A stretch of 64,000 nt of DNA from Neobacillus driksii (lineage in GTDB: Bacteria; Bacillota; Bacilli; Bacillales; Cytobacillaceae), in the NCBI RefSeq assembly GCF_013409995.1, contig NZ_JACCBX010000002.1, positions 163,827 to 227,826 of the forward strand, read 5' to 3'. Positions 18,746 through 27,217 of the stretch are shown here, in pieces. The notes under the pieces are model-generated. The model had not been told where the DNA came from, made no database searches, and saw nothing but the letters and a program-made list of their open reading frames with translations. The stretch's first letter is position 1, and each line of letters opens with the position of its first letter. The position numbers and the translations under genes are program-made.

Positions 18746-18917
18746 ATTATACAACCTGTAAAATGATGCTCGTATTCTACTATCCAATATGTAACTCGAT
18801 TAAATAAAACGCGAAAGGTGATCATGATTATTAGATGATGTTTTGAAGGGAAATTTCGTTGAATAAAGTAGTTGATTAATAAGAGTAATTCTTGTACCAA
18901 TGTTAATCTTCTACCAA
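18746..18917 (-). promoter_or_regulatory. Probable promoter region of the preT operon
   Basis: Within the 502-nt gap upstream of preT the minus strand has a perfect TATAAT (18751-18746) but no good -35 hexamer 16-18 nt before it, which suggests an activator-dependent promoter. Three TTGG-centred motifs lie upstream: ATTGGAT (around 18784), ATTGGTAC (around 18897) and ATTGGTAG (around 18914). The middle one, in TAACATTGGTACA, agrees at 11 of 13 positions with the published PucR box. The remainder of the gap (to 19117) is AT-rich with no gene seen. Confidence 0.5.
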
Positions 18918-19117
18918 TTTATCACATGTGAACAAAAAATTTTGTAAAATTACATCGAACCTACTAGTGAACAATAGTATAAAAATAGGCAGCAAAATTA
19001 ATGATAAAACCAATATTTTCAAATAAAAAATAGGGTTAATTTAAAAATCATTGACAGTTAATCTAACAAATAAGTTCTCGACATTCTTAAATTATTTGCC
19101 GAATGATAAATGACAAC

Positions 19118-19144
19118 AAAAAAAGTGCACCTAACTTGGTACAC
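19118..19144 (-). terminator. Terminator of the SDR-like gene
   Basis: On the minus strand GTGTACC pairs with GGTGCAC (one mismatch) around a 6-nt loop and is followed by seven U. It lies 21 nt after the stop of the 19166-19855 gene. Confidence 0.8.
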
Positions 19145-19165
19145 CTTTGACAGTTAAATAATTGT

Positions 19166-19855
19166 TTAAAGCTTTTTCCATTCTGAAAACCCAACCATAG
19201 AATCAATTTCATGTGAAAGATAGATATGTTTTCCCTTTTTATTTGACTGTGCCGCAACGGCCATCGCTGCTGCCACTTTTCTTGCTTGAATCCCTCGGTA
19301 CTGACGCAGCGGACCTATCATGACTTTGTTCAAAATACCGCTAGCCTTTTCTGCGAGTTTCTCTCCCAATCGGAACTCTTCCCGCTTCCCTAACAACAAT
19401 GAAGGTCTGAAAATATGTAGTGAAGGTATGTTTAACCTAGATAGAGTTTCCTCTACTTCCCCTTTTACTCGACTATAAAAAAATAAAGACTTGGTGTCTG
19501 CCCCCATAGAACTAACAATCAGAAACTTTTCAGCACCGTTTTCCTTTGCCAATTTTGCAGCCTCAACTGGATATTCGTAATCCACTTTACGAAAAGCTTC
19601 TTTTGTCTTTGCCACTTTTATCGTTGTCCCTAAGCAACAGAAAACATCAGTAACTTGAAATAACTCATGGTATTGATGTAGGTTATTGAAATCAACCAAA
19701 TGTAATTCACAAACTTTAGATTCCACTTCAATCGTTCTGCGAACCAATAAATGCACTTTTTGGTAATGCCCATTTTCACTAAGTATTTGGACCAATTCTT
19801 TTCCAATTAGACCTGTAGCTCCAAGCACAAGTGCCGTTTTTTTATTCACACCCAT
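19166..19855 (-). CDS. NAD(P)-binding atypical SDR, HTATIP2/YbjT-like
   Basis: 229-residue Rossmann-fold protein. The dinucleotide motif VLGATGLIGKELVQIL is at the N-terminus, followed by LLVRR, a CLGTT segment, the SSMGAD strand end and YSRVKGEVE with the Tyr-x-x-x-Lys pair of short-chain dehydrogenases. This pattern matches the atypical SDR group that includes HTATIP2-like oxidoreductases. The ATG at 19855 is preferred over the upstream TTG because it gives the usual start a few residues before the glycine motif. It stands alone between a terminator and a divergent gene. Substrate unknown. Confidence 0.85.
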   Translation of the reverse strand: MGVNKKTALVLGATGLIGKELVQILSENGHYQKVHLLVRRTIEVESKVCELHLVDFNNLHQYHELFQVTDVFCCLGTTIKVAKTKEAFRKVDYEYPVEAAKLAKENGAEKFLIVSSMGADTKSLFFYSRVKGEVEETLSRLNIPSLHIFRPSLLLGKREEFRLGEKLAEKASGILNKVMIGPLRQYRGIQARKVAAAMAVAAQSNKKGKHIYLSHEIDSMVGFSEWKKL

Positions 19856-20002
19856 AATAGTGCAAGCCCCTCTCAATCTTAAGCAATCTCATAAGAAAAT
19901 TATACCATGCACAAAAGGTTCAAATAAAAAGTAGAAAAGAAATGTTTTTTTTCGATAAATAATATATCATTTTTATGTAGCTTACATAAAGGAGAGCGAA
20001 CG

Positions 20003-20620
20003 ATGAAACATGAATGGAGAAAAAGAGAGAAAGATATATATTTGCCTGCTGCGAACCCAGCTAAGATTGCAGTGCCTCCAATAAATTATTTCACATTAAA
20101 AGGGAAAGGAAATCCTAACAACGAAGCATTTAAGGAAAGTGTGGAGACCCTATATGCTCTCTCATATGCCATCAGGATGCTTCCAAAGAAAGGTATCACT
20201 CACGACGGATATTATGAATATACGGTTTTCCCTTTAGAAGGAGTCTGGGACTTGGATGAGGAAGGGAGACAATTAGAACATCTGGACAAAGACAGACTGG
20301 TTTATAAGCTAATGATTCGCCAGCCAGAGTTTGTTACTGCAGACCTCTTTTCATTTGCCAAGGAAGTAAGTGCGAAGAAGGTATCAGATGCCCTGTTACA
20401 GTCAGCTAAATTTGAAACGATTGAAGAGGGATTGTGTGTCCAATGTATGCACATCGGGGATTACGATAGTGAACATGTAACTTTTTCAAAAATGGATGAT
20501 TTCTGTGCTGCCAATCACCTGAGGCGAATAGACAAAAGACATCGGGAAATCTACATAAGTGATCCAAGAAAGTCGGATTCTACAAAATTAAAAACAGTAC
20601 TTAGATATAAGGTAAAATAA
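20003..20620 (+). CDS. GyrI-like domain protein
   Basis: 205-residue cytoplasmic protein of the GyrI-like small-molecule-binding family. Recognisable stretches are KIAVPPINYFTLKGKGNPN near the N-terminus, FKESVETLYALSYAIR, and YYEYTVFPLEGVW. No DNA-binding domain is attached, so it is a stand-alone member; such proteins bind or hydrolyse small amphipathic molecules, and the exact role is not known. A good GGAGAGCG ribosome site precedes the ATG. It is transcribed divergently from the SDR-like gene and ends at a shared terminator. Confidence 0.83.
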   Translation: MKHEWRKREKDIYLPAANPAKIAVPPINYFTLKGKGNPNNEAFKESVETLYALSYAIRMLPKKGITHDGYYEYTVFPLEGVWDLDEEGRQLEHLDKDRLVYKLMIRQPEFVTADLFSFAKEVSAKKVSDALLQSAKFETIEEGLCVQCMHIGDYDSEHVTFSKMDDFCAANHLRRIDKRHREIYISDPRKSDSTKLKTVLRYKVK

Positions 20621-20651
20621 CGCTTGGATATAGAGTATCCAAGCGTTTTCC
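20619..20651. terminator. Bidirectional terminator
   Basis: AACGCTTGGATA and TATCCAAGCGTT form a perfect 12-bp stem with a 5-nt loop and a short T-run. It lies between the convergent GyrI-like and cobalamin-binding-like genes and overlaps the former's stop codon. Confidence 0.9.
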
Positions 20652-20652
20652 A

Positions 20653-21417
20653 TTAATGAATTAACCTAAAAAGTTTTTCAAGCCCATCCAACAGCCTTGG
20701 AGACGGCCGGCAGTATAGTTCTTCTTCAAGGATAAGGATCCTGCTATCATCAACATACTCCAGCGTTTCATAACATGGACGTTTGGTAACATTGTTTTTC
20801 TGAACTTTTTCCTTTCTTACACCTACCCAAGCAAGGCAAATATAATCAGGTTTTCTTCTCAGGACGTCCTCCCAATCTGTCTGAACGCTGGCTAATTCTA
20901 CGTCACAAAAGGCATTGATAGCACCCGCTGCTTCAGAAATTTCGGTAAGCCAATTGATTTTCCCAGGAGTAAAGATTGGTTTTGGCCACCACTCCCAATA
21001 AAGAGAAGGCTTTTTGTTTGTGTTTAATCCCTGTTGTTTGACGGCATTAAGCCTAGTACGAAACTCCTTTGCTGCTGCCTTGCCGCGTTCGTGCTGATTC
21101 AGAGCGTCAGCAGTTTTGATTAAATCCTCTTCAATTTCCGTCAATGATTGGGGATTTAAAACGATGTGAGGGATACCGCGCTCTACTAACGCTTCAACAT
21201 TCTTTTCCATCCCAGGAACACTTAACGAAGCAAGAACGAGGTCTGGCTTCAGTTCTTCAACAAGATCCATATTTATCGATAAATCAGGTCCCAGTTTTGG
21301 CAGATTGGCTATAGACGCGGGCCAATCTGAAAAATCATCCACTCCCACTAAAAGATGAGACAAACCTAAGTATTCCATTATTTCCGTATTACTTGGGCAC
21401 AATGATATAACTCTCAA
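20653..21417 (-). CDS. Cobalamin-binding-protein-like (BtuF/PBP class III) protein
   Basis: 254-residue periplasmic-binding-protein fold: RVISLCPSNTEIMEYLGL at the start, GVDDFSDWP, LKPDLVLASL, and WWPKPIFTPGKINWLTEISEAAGA in the second lobe. This is typical of BtuF-like binding proteins. No signal peptide or lipobox precedes the fold, and the protein starts right at the first beta strand, so a cytoplasmic location is implied unless the start lies elsewhere; the AGGGAGGG ribosome site supports the given start. No transporter genes are adjacent. Cobalamin binding is family-level inference only. Confidence 0.8.
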   Translation of the reverse strand: MRVISLCPSNTEIMEYLGLSHLLVGVDDFSDWPASIANLPKLGPDLSINMDLVEELKPDLVLASLSVPGMEKNVEALVERGIPHIVLNPQSLTEIEEDLIKTADALNQHERGKAAAKEFRTRLNAVKQQGLNTNKKPSLYWEWWPKPIFTPGKINWLTEISEAAGAINAFCDVELASVQTDWEDVLRRKPDYICLAWVGVRKEKVQKNNVTKRPCYETLEYVDDSRILILEEELYCRPSPRLLDGLEKLFRLIH

Positions 21418-21454
21418 AACTCTCCCTCCCTTACTTGTATGTTAACGCAGATAC

Positions 21455-21492
21455 AAACAAACAACCAGCGTATTTCAACTGGTTGTTTGTTT
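21455..21492. terminator. Hairpin overlapping the end of the 21475-21948 gene
   Basis: A 14-bp perfect stem (21455-21468 with 21479-21492), rich in A on one arm and T on the other, with a 10-nt loop. It overlaps the last codons of the leftward gene and can act as its terminator. Confidence 0.75.
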
Positions 21493-21948
21493 AATGGTAT
21501 GAACTAAAGCAGATAAAAACTGGTGAATTAATTGAAGGGACTCATGTATGGATAGATTTTCTCTATATCCCTCTACATAATCTAAGGCAAAGTTCAAATC
21601 CCATAACCCATCATCATGGCTAAACATTAAATCAAACTTCGCTTCATCACCTTGCAAAGAGTTATTAAGCTGTTCCTTTAACATTTTTTCAAACTTCTTT
21701 TGAAGCTTCAAACCCAGCATGACATCATAGGTACCGAATACATCATCAACCTCGATTGACACACCTTCGACACCGACATCTTCAAACAAAGCTGACTCTA
21801 CATAAATAAATTCACTTTTATGTTCTTTTAAATATGTAATTGGATTTGTTAAAAAACTCGACGATTCATTCGCAATCATCGATTCTGTTTCCTTGCTGCA
21901 GCGTTCGATATAAGCATCAGTAAAACTAGGGTTCGATTTGTTTTCCAT
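21475..21948 (-). CDS. Conserved-looking hypothetical protein
   Basis: 157-residue acidic soluble protein. The ATG at 21948 (MENKSNPSFTDAYIERC) is chosen because AGGAGG lies 7 nt before it; the upstream extension in the same frame is not needed. The middle has EVDDVFGTYDVMLGLKLQKK and the end SIHESLQLIHQFLSALV, which looks like a small alpha/beta protein with a terminal amphipathic helix. No catalytic motif, signal or membrane segment is seen. I do not recognise a named family. It is monocistronic, between two terminators. Confidence 0.75.
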   Translation of the reverse strand: MENKSNPSFTDAYIERCSKETESMIANESSSFLTNPITYLKEHKSEFIYVESALFEDVGVEGVSIEVDDVFGTYDVMLGLKLQKKFEKMLKEQLNNSLQGDEAKFDLMFSHDDGLWDLNFALDYVEGYRENLSIHESLQLIHQFLSALVHTIKQTTS

Positions 21949-22023
21949 AATAAAACCTCCTACTACTAGGTATTCCCACATTTACTATAGAGGTATGTCA
22001 AATAAAAAAGCAAATTTTAATAT

Positions 22024-22059
22024 AAAAAAACGCCTGTACTCACAAAGAGTATAGACGTT
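22024..22059 (-). terminator. Terminator of the first DHA2 exporter gene
   Basis: Minus-strand stem of 13 bp with two mismatches (22059-22047 with 22041-22029), 5-nt loop, followed by seven U. It ends about 10 nt after the exporter stop codon. Confidence 0.88.
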
Positions 22060-22069
22060 TCGATCCCTA

Positions 22070-23602
22070 TTAATTTTCTGCAAGTTTATTGTTTACGACT
22101 TTTTTTCCAACAGGGTTTTCTTCAACAGTATCTTCTGCTTGTTTCGCACGTTTCATAAAGAAGGCAAGGACTAGTGCAACTGCCGCAATAAATACTGAGA
22201 TGAAGAACGCGAAATTTATACCATCTAATGTTGCCTGCATCATAATTTGCTGCTTCATTTGAGCTAAGGCCTCTTGGGTTGGCTGTTCAGTCAGTTTTGC
22301 CATAGCAACTTCACCAAGTTCCTTCCCCTTTGACTCAGCACGATTAGACATGATAGTTACCAATAAGGCTGTTCCTATCGCTCCAGAAACCTGCTGAAGT
22401 GTGTTGTTCATCGCTGTACCATGTGGGTAGAAACGTGCAGGCAGCTGGTTAAGACCATTGGTCGAAACCGGCATCATTACCATTGACATTCCTAACATAC
22501 GGACTGTATATAAAAGAATTAAATGGAAATAAGTAGTCTCAAATGTTAACTGACTTAAAAGATAGCTGGTTATCACTGTGATTGTTAAACCAATTACAGC
22601 CAACAACCGACCGCCGAATTTATCAAATAGTTTACCTGTTACCGGTGACATAACCGCCATACAGATCGCACCAGGCAGCATCATTAGACCAGCATCCATC
22701 GGTGAAATGCCGCGTAATGTTTGAACATAAATCGGTAACAGCAGCATCCCAGAAAACATCGCCATTGTAACAACCATCGAGATGGCCGATGATAAGGCAA
22801 ACATTGGATATTTAAAGATTTTAAAATTAAGCATTGGACGTTCTTGTTTTAATTGACGCAGGATAAATACTAGTAATGAAATAGCTCCTATCGCAATCGT
22901 CAAATAAACCTGTGGACTATCCCATCCTTGCTTTCCTGCAGAGCTGAAGCCATAAAGTAAACCTCCAAAGCCGACACTTGAAAGTAAAACGGATATCATA
23001 TCAATTCGAATATCAACCTTTTCCTTCTTATCTTTTAATAGGAAAAATCCGATTAAAAAGATAACCACCGCAATTGGCGTCACAAAGTGGAAGAGCATTC
23101 TCCAGTCGTAATGTTCGATTAACCATCCTGATAATGTTGGCCCGATGGCCGGTGCACCCATTAAGATTAATCCGAAAATCCCCATGGCTGCTCCTCTTTT
23201 TTCAATTGGGAAGCTTACTAGCATGACATTCATTAATAACGGCATTAGGATAGCTGAACCAGAAGCTTGAGTCATCCTGCCTGCTAATAAAATTGGGAAC
23301 ACATGGGCAAAACCTGCAAGAATGGTACCCGCAGTAAACAAGCCCATTGCTACTATGAAAAGCCTACGTACCGAATATTTTTGAATCAAGAATGCAGTTG
23401 TGGGAATTAATACACCATTCACTAACATAAATCCTGTCGTTAGCCATTGCACAGTTGACGCATCAACCTCTAAATCCGCCATGATGGAAGGAAGTGCAAT
23501 ATTTAGTAGTGTGTTGTTTAAAAAAGCAATAAAAGCCCCAATCATCAGGATTGAGATAATCCCGTATGGGGGACGTTTCGTTTCATTTTTTACTTGTTCC
23601 AT
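22070..23602 (-). CDS. DHA2-family (EmrB/QacA-type) drug exporter, copy 1
   Basis: 510-residue membrane protein with about 14 predicted helices, the DHA2 topology. Typical motifs: NTLLNIALPSIMADL in helix 1, WLTTGFMLVNG in helix 2, GAPAIGPTLSGWLIE (antiporter motif C) in helix 5. Such proteins export drugs or toxic lipophiles using the proton gradient. A TetR-family gene is divergent and probably represses it. A very similar second copy lies at 45196-46725. Substrate cannot be read from sequence. Confidence 0.92.
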   Translation of the reverse strand: MEQVKNETKRPPYGIISILMIGAFIAFLNNTLLNIALPSIMADLEVDASTVQWLTTGFMLVNGVLIPTTAFLIQKYSVRRLFIVAMGLFTAGTILAGFAHVFPILLAGRMTQASGSAILMPLLMNVMLVSFPIEKRGAAMGIFGLILMGAPAIGPTLSGWLIEHYDWRMLFHFVTPIAVVIFLIGFFLLKDKKEKVDIRIDMISVLLSSVGFGGLLYGFSSAGKQGWDSPQVYLTIAIGAISLLVFILRQLKQERPMLNFKIFKYPMFALSSAISMVVTMAMFSGMLLLPIYVQTLRGISPMDAGLMMLPGAICMAVMSPVTGKLFDKFGGRLLAVIGLTITVITSYLLSQLTFETTYFHLILLYTVRMLGMSMVMMPVSTNGLNQLPARFYPHGTAMNNTLQQVSGAIGTALLVTIMSNRAESKGKELGEVAMAKLTEQPTQEALAQMKQQIMMQATLDGINFAFFISVFIAAVALVLAFFMKRAKQAEDTVEENPVGKKVVNNKLAEN

Positions 23603-23672
23603 GTTCTATACCCCCTGTGTAAACTCTTTGTTCATTTTTTTATACCCTTGTTTCACGCTTTATTAATAATAT

Positions 23673-23759
23673 ACCGTCGGTTCATTTTTTGCAATCAAAA
23701 AACACTACAAATTTATGGATTTGTAATGCCCAAATTTTTAATGTAGTATATTTTTATAC
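23673..23759. promoter_or_regulatory. Exporter/TetR intergenic region with two palindromes
   Basis: The 188-nt divergent gap contains ACCGTCGGT (23673-23681), an imperfect-centre palindrome lying upstream of the exporter, and GTATA-N4-TATAC (23746-23759), about 32 nt before the regulator start, followed by a further GTATAC. Either could be the TetR operator. Assignment is by position and symmetry only. Confidence 0.5.
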
Positions 23760-23790
23760 AGTTAGTATACTCCGGATTATAGGTGATAAA

Positions 23791-24711
23791 ATGAATGATC
23801 GAAAACAGCATGTCATTAACAAGGCCCATCAATTATTTATTGAAAAAGGTTTTCAAGCTACATCGATACAGGACATTTTAGATTTTAGCGGTATCTCAAA
23901 AGGAACCTTTTACAAATATTTTTCATCAAAAAGCGAGCTATTAATTGCGATTTATAAAGCAACCTTTAAGAAACTCCAAAAGGAACGAGACGATTTATTA
24001 ATTGGCAAGAGCCCTTCAGATATCGAGGTCTTTATAAAACAATTAGTAATGCAAATGATTTCTAACCGCAAAAATAAGTTAATTGCTCTATATGAGGAAG
24101 TAATGTCAACAAACGATGTAGATTTGAAACAATATATCCGCATCGCGCGATTACGTTCACTCAGATGGATGTATACCAGGTTTATTGATATCTTCGGCGA
24201 AAAAAATAAACCATACTTGTTAGATTGTGCCATCATGTTTCAGGGACTTATGCAGCACAATCTCCAATACAATCGCTTGGCAACCGATTCAAATGAGAAA
24301 ATTAGTCAGGTTGTCAGATTTAGTGTAAATCGTTTAGTAAAAATGGTGGACGAAGTAGCACAAGCTGAAGAACAATTGCACCCGCCTGAGCTTTTAGACA
24401 ATTGGCTTCCAGGGCTTCAAAAAAATAACCATGAATTAATCGTTCAATTTTACAAAATCGTCAGTCCTATGAGAAATTGCATTACAAAACACTTTCAAGA
24501 TAAAAACGATCAAGAAAAATATAATGAATTGCTAGATTTTATCCAAGAAGAAATCATGCATACTCGTGCCCCAAGGAAATTCCTAATCGAGAGCACCCTT
24601 CAAACCCTGCAAAATAACGCTGCAGGTGTCTGGGAAAAAGAGCTTCATCAGCTTAATGAAATTATTACTGCTTACTTTCATCAATTGGAGGAAAATGAAG
24701 AAGAACACTAA
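23791..24711 (+). CDS. TetR/AcrR-family transcriptional regulator
   Basis: 306-residue regulator. The N-terminal TetR helix-turn-helix is clear: HQLFIEKGFQATSIQDILDF then SGISKGTFYKYFSSKSELL (about residues 10-50). The C-terminal ligand domain is long for the family. The ATG at 23791 (MNDRKQHVINK) with AGGTG 5 nt upstream is chosen; upstream codons in the frame belong to the promoter region. It is divergent from the DHA2 exporter and most likely represses it until an effector binds. Confidence 0.9.
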   Translation: MNDRKQHVINKAHQLFIEKGFQATSIQDILDFSGISKGTFYKYFSSKSELLIAIYKATFKKLQKERDDLLIGKSPSDIEVFIKQLVMQMISNRKNKLIALYEEVMSTNDVDLKQYIRIARLRSLRWMYTRFIDIFGEKNKPYLLDCAIMFQGLMQHNLQYNRLATDSNEKISQVVRFSVNRLVKMVDEVAQAEEQLHPPELLDNWLPGLQKNNHELIVQFYKIVSPMRNCITKHFQDKNDQEKYNELLDFIQEEIMHTRAPRKFLIESTLQTLQNNAAGVWEKELHQLNEIITAYFHQLEENEEEH

Positions 24712-24863
24712 AATAGACATTTTCTTATGAGAATTTTATAGACTGAGCGTATGCCCATGCATTTCTAGGTAGTTTTACGTAAATTAGTATTAACAATGGT
24801 TTGTTTGACTAATTGAGGAGGAGCAGCTGAAACTGCTTTATAAAGCTATGGAGGTGCAAAACA

Positions 24864-25259
24864 ATGGAAGATTTCATGGCGGATAAAAATGAAAGAAGAT
24901 CAATATTTGATTCTTTCAAGTTCTGGGGTCATAGACCTAATCTCAAGGATTCTCTAAGCCCAGATATAGAAAAAAGCCCAATCATCATGATCGAAGACCT
25001 GGCTACCGATAATACGTTCGAAGACTTGGCTACCGATAATACGTTCGAAGACCTGGCTACCGATAATACTATAGGAAACCTGGCAACCGATAATACTATC
25101 GAAGACGTTGAAACCGCTGATTCCCCGAAAGAAAAACGGGATGAATCTAATCCTAGCAATGTAAGACTATACGAAACGATAAGTGGTAATTTCATTATCA
25201 CAAGAGGCTGGGATGGGAATAACATGCAAGTATATAAAATGCGTAGAAAAAATTACTAG
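24864..25259 (+). CDS. Small protein with tandem nonapeptide repeats
   Basis: 131-residue hydrophilic protein with AGGTG 8 nt before its ATG. The N-terminal 43 residues are basic and aromatic (RRSIFDSFKFWGHRP). Residues 44-88 are five tandem nonapeptides of the type EDLATDNTF, the last two diverged. The C-terminus (VRLYETISGNFIITRGWDG, then NMQVYKMRRKNY) looks like a small beta domain. There is no signal peptide or membrane helix. I do not recognise it. It stands alone between tetR and a strong terminator. The identical repeats point to recent copy-number change. Confidence 0.72.
   Translation: MEDFMADKNERRSIFDSFKFWGHRPNLKDSLSPDIEKSPIIMIEDLATDNTFEDLATDNTFEDLATDNTIGNLATDNTIEDVETADSPKEKRDESNPSNVRLYETISGNFIITRGWDGNNMQVYKMRRKNY
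24993..25127 (+). repeat. 27-bp tandem repeat, five units, in frame
   Basis: Units begin at 24993, 25020, 25047, 25074 and 25101. The first three differ at only a few positions; units four and five are diverged. A period of 27 keeps the reading frame and encodes E-D-L-A-T-D-N-T-F/I. Confidence 0.93.
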
Positions 25260-25265
25260 AAATAA

Positions 25266-25312
25266 AAACACAAAAAGGAATGGAGTGTAAAAACTCCATC
25301 CTTTTTGTGTTT
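25266..25312. terminator. Bidirectional terminator
   Basis: About 20-bp stem with one bulge (25266-25286 with 25293-25312), 6-nt loop, A and T tracts on the arms. It separates the repeat-protein gene from the convergent CDF gene. Confidence 0.93.
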
Positions 25313-25322
25313 ATGTATGGTC

Positions 25323-26192
25323 TTATTTCGGTTCTACGTGAACATGTACATCATACACCTTATGTGTCCTGATTAACTCCTCTTCAACTTGTGTAGCGAT
25401 ATCATGCGCCTTTTTTACATCTAACGTGGAATTTACGAGAATGACAACATCAACAACAACATTATTCCCGTAATTTCTAGCTTTAATTTCTTTCACACCC
25501 TTTACGCCCTGGCAATGATGGATGGTTTGTTTATATACTTCTATTTCCTTTTCATCAAATCCATCCGTTAAATAGAGCGAGGCCTCTTTAAAAATGTCCC
25601 ATGCCGTTTTACAAATGAGAAGACCGACAATTACTGCTGCCAAAGGATCAAGCCAAGGGAGTCCAAACTGTGCACCCATTATACCTATAAAGGTACCCAC
25701 ACTTACCCAGGCGTCAGAGAGATTATCCTTTGCTGCAGCCATGACCGATTGACTGTTTATGTCTGTTGCTAGTTTTTTATTATACCGATAAACCCAATAC
25801 ATGACGAACGCACAAAAAAGCCCCGTCCATGCCGAGATAACGTCTGGTGCTCCTATTTGTACGTAAAAAATACTGACGATCGCTTCGTATGCAACCTTTA
25901 AACCGACGGCCGCCATGATAAAGGAAGCGACCATGGAAGCTACGGTTTCTGCTTTCCAGTGTCCATAAGGATGATCATCATCCGCCGGTCTTTGGGATAA
26001 TCTTAGACCAACCAGAACTGCCACTGATGCAATGATATCTGTTAGATTATTTAAACCGTCTGCTTTCAATGCCTCGGAATTTGCTATATATCCAACTGCT
26101 AGTTTTAATGCTGACAAGCAAATATAGGCAATAATACTGACGATTGCTCCGCGCTCTCCTCTTTTTAAATCCAAAAAGCCTTGTTCTTCCAT
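25323..26192 (-). CDS. Cation diffusion facilitator, Mn2+-type
   Basis: 289-residue CDF exporter with about six helices and a C-terminal cytoplasmic domain (VKGVKEIKARNYGNNVVVDVVI, here seen in pieces, ending HVHVEPK). Metal-site motifs are NNLTD in helix 2, HPYGH in the following loop, and DNLSD in helix 5. Asn/Asp rather than His at these sites is characteristic of the manganese-type CDFs, so Mn2+ efflux is the best guess. The ATG at 26192 has GGGTGAAG upstream and is preferred over the GTG at 26201. Single gene; no metal regulator seen nearby. Confidence 0.87.
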   Translation of the reverse strand: MEEQGFLDLKRGERGAIVSIIAYICLSALKLAVGYIANSEALKADGLNNLTDIIASVAVLVGLRLSQRPADDDHPYGHWKAETVASMVASFIMAAVGLKVAYEAIVSIFYVQIGAPDVISAWTGLFCAFVMYWVYRYNKKLATDINSQSVMAAAKDNLSDAWVSVGTFIGIMGAQFGLPWLDPLAAVIVGLLICKTAWDIFKEASLYLTDGFDEKEIEVYKQTIHHCQGVKGVKEIKARNYGNNVVVDVVILVNSTLDVKKAHDIATQVEEELIRTHKVYDVHVHVEPK

Positions 26193-26334
26193 TTTCTTCA
26201 CCCATTTCTAAGCCTTATCTATATTATTGAACAAAAACATCTAGTGGGTCTAGAGAAACCTTTTTCCCCTGCTCGAACTTTATAACAAGTTTGAAAAAGA
26301 GTTGGTTCAGGTAAAAACTAGAGTCAAGTTAACC

Positions 26335-26363
26335 TTGAAATTCAGCTTGCAGTTAAGTATTCT
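26335..26363 (+). promoter_or_regulatory. Promoter of rluF
   Basis: TTGAAA (26335-26340), 17-nt spacer, TATTCT (26358-26363). Transcription should start near 26370, which makes the GTG at 26375 an unlikely start codon for rluF. Confidence 0.65.
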
Positions 26364-26398
26364 AAGAACATATTGTGCAAATTAAGGATGTGTTTAAC

Positions 26399-27106
26399 CT
26401 GCGATTAAATAAATTTATTTCCGAGTCTGGTAAAACGTCAAGGCGCGGTGCAGATAAATGGATAGAAGAAGGAAGAGTCACGATTAATGGGAAAGTCGCT
26501 AAGGTCGGCAGTCAAGTCGAGCCTGGGGATGTGGTCCGTGTAAACGGTGAAACCATTAGGGTCGCCAAGAATTATGTTTATATTGCCCTTAATAAACCCG
26601 TTGGGATTACAAGTACAACTGAACGACATATCAAGGGTAATATCATCGATTTAGTCAACCACCCTCTACGAATTTTTAACATTGGCAGATTAGATAAAGA
26701 TTCAGACGGGTTAATCCTGTTAACGAATGACGGAGATATTGTCAACGAAATACTCCGGGCGGAGAATAAGCATGAAAAAGAATATATTGTAACCGTGGAT
26801 AAGCCGATTACTTCGGAGTTTTTAAAAAAAATGTCTGAAGGCGTTAGAATTCTAGATACGAAAACCCTCCCATGTAAAGTGGAACAGCTGTCAAAGTATG
26901 TGTTTAAGATTATTTTGACTCAAGGGTTGAATCGTCAAATTCGACGGATGTGCTCTGCTCTCGGATATTCCGTTGTCCGCCTTCAGCGAATTCGGATTAT
27001 GAATATTAACTTAGGAAACCTCCCTGTTGGCCAATGGAGAGATTTAACGAAAAAGGAAAAGCAGCAATTATTTAGTGATCTCAATTATGAACCTAGAGAA
27101 TGGTGA
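26399..27106 (+). CDS. rluF: 23S rRNA pseudouridine synthase RluF
   Basis: RsuA-family pseudouridine synthase; RluF acts on U2604 of 23S rRNA. An N-terminal S4 domain ([20 protein letters not shown]) precedes the catalytic domain, with the active-site Asp in [10 protein letters not shown] and the RluF-type [14 protein letters not shown]. Start: homologues begin MRxNKFIS, which corresponds here to CTG-CGA at 26399; AAGGA lies 10 nt before it, and the likely transcript start is near 26370. In-frame GTG codons at 26375 and 26390 are alternatives but lack a properly spaced ribosome site. A CTG start would be unusual. Followed by a terminator. Confidence 0.92.
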   Translation: MRLNKFISESGKTSRRGADKWIEEGRVTINGKVAKVGSQVEPGDVVRVNGETIRVAKNYVYIALNKPVGITSTTERHIKGNIIDLVNHPLRIFNIGRLDKDSDGLILLTNDGDIVNEILRAENKHEKEYIVTVDKPITSEFLKKMSEGVRILDTKTLPCKVEQLSKYVFKIILTQGLNRQIRRMCSALGYSVVRLQRIRIMNINLGNLPVGQWRDLTKKEKQQLFSDLNYEPREW

Positions 27107-27111
27107 AAAAT

Positions 27112-27148
27112 AATGAGTCGAAACGTTACCAGTTCGACTCATTTTTTT
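27112..27148 (+). terminator. Terminator of rluF
   Basis: AATGAGTCGAA and TTCGACTCATT form a perfect 11-bp stem with a 10-nt loop and a run of T, right after the stop codon. Confidence 0.93.
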
Positions 27149-27217
27149 ATTTGCTTTAATATTCAAATAATATATGATATTACTTAGGAACACGAAGGTT
27201 TAGAGGAGGAGAAATAA

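Noticed and set aside
18664..18900. N-terminal extension of preT in the same open frame
   Set aside because: It has no ribosome site, contains the probable -10 box, and lies before the AAAGGAGG-TTG start that matches homologues.
24993..25127. Minisatellite or CRISPR-like array
   Set aside because: Period 27 with no spacers and an uninterrupted reading frame; it is a coding repeat.
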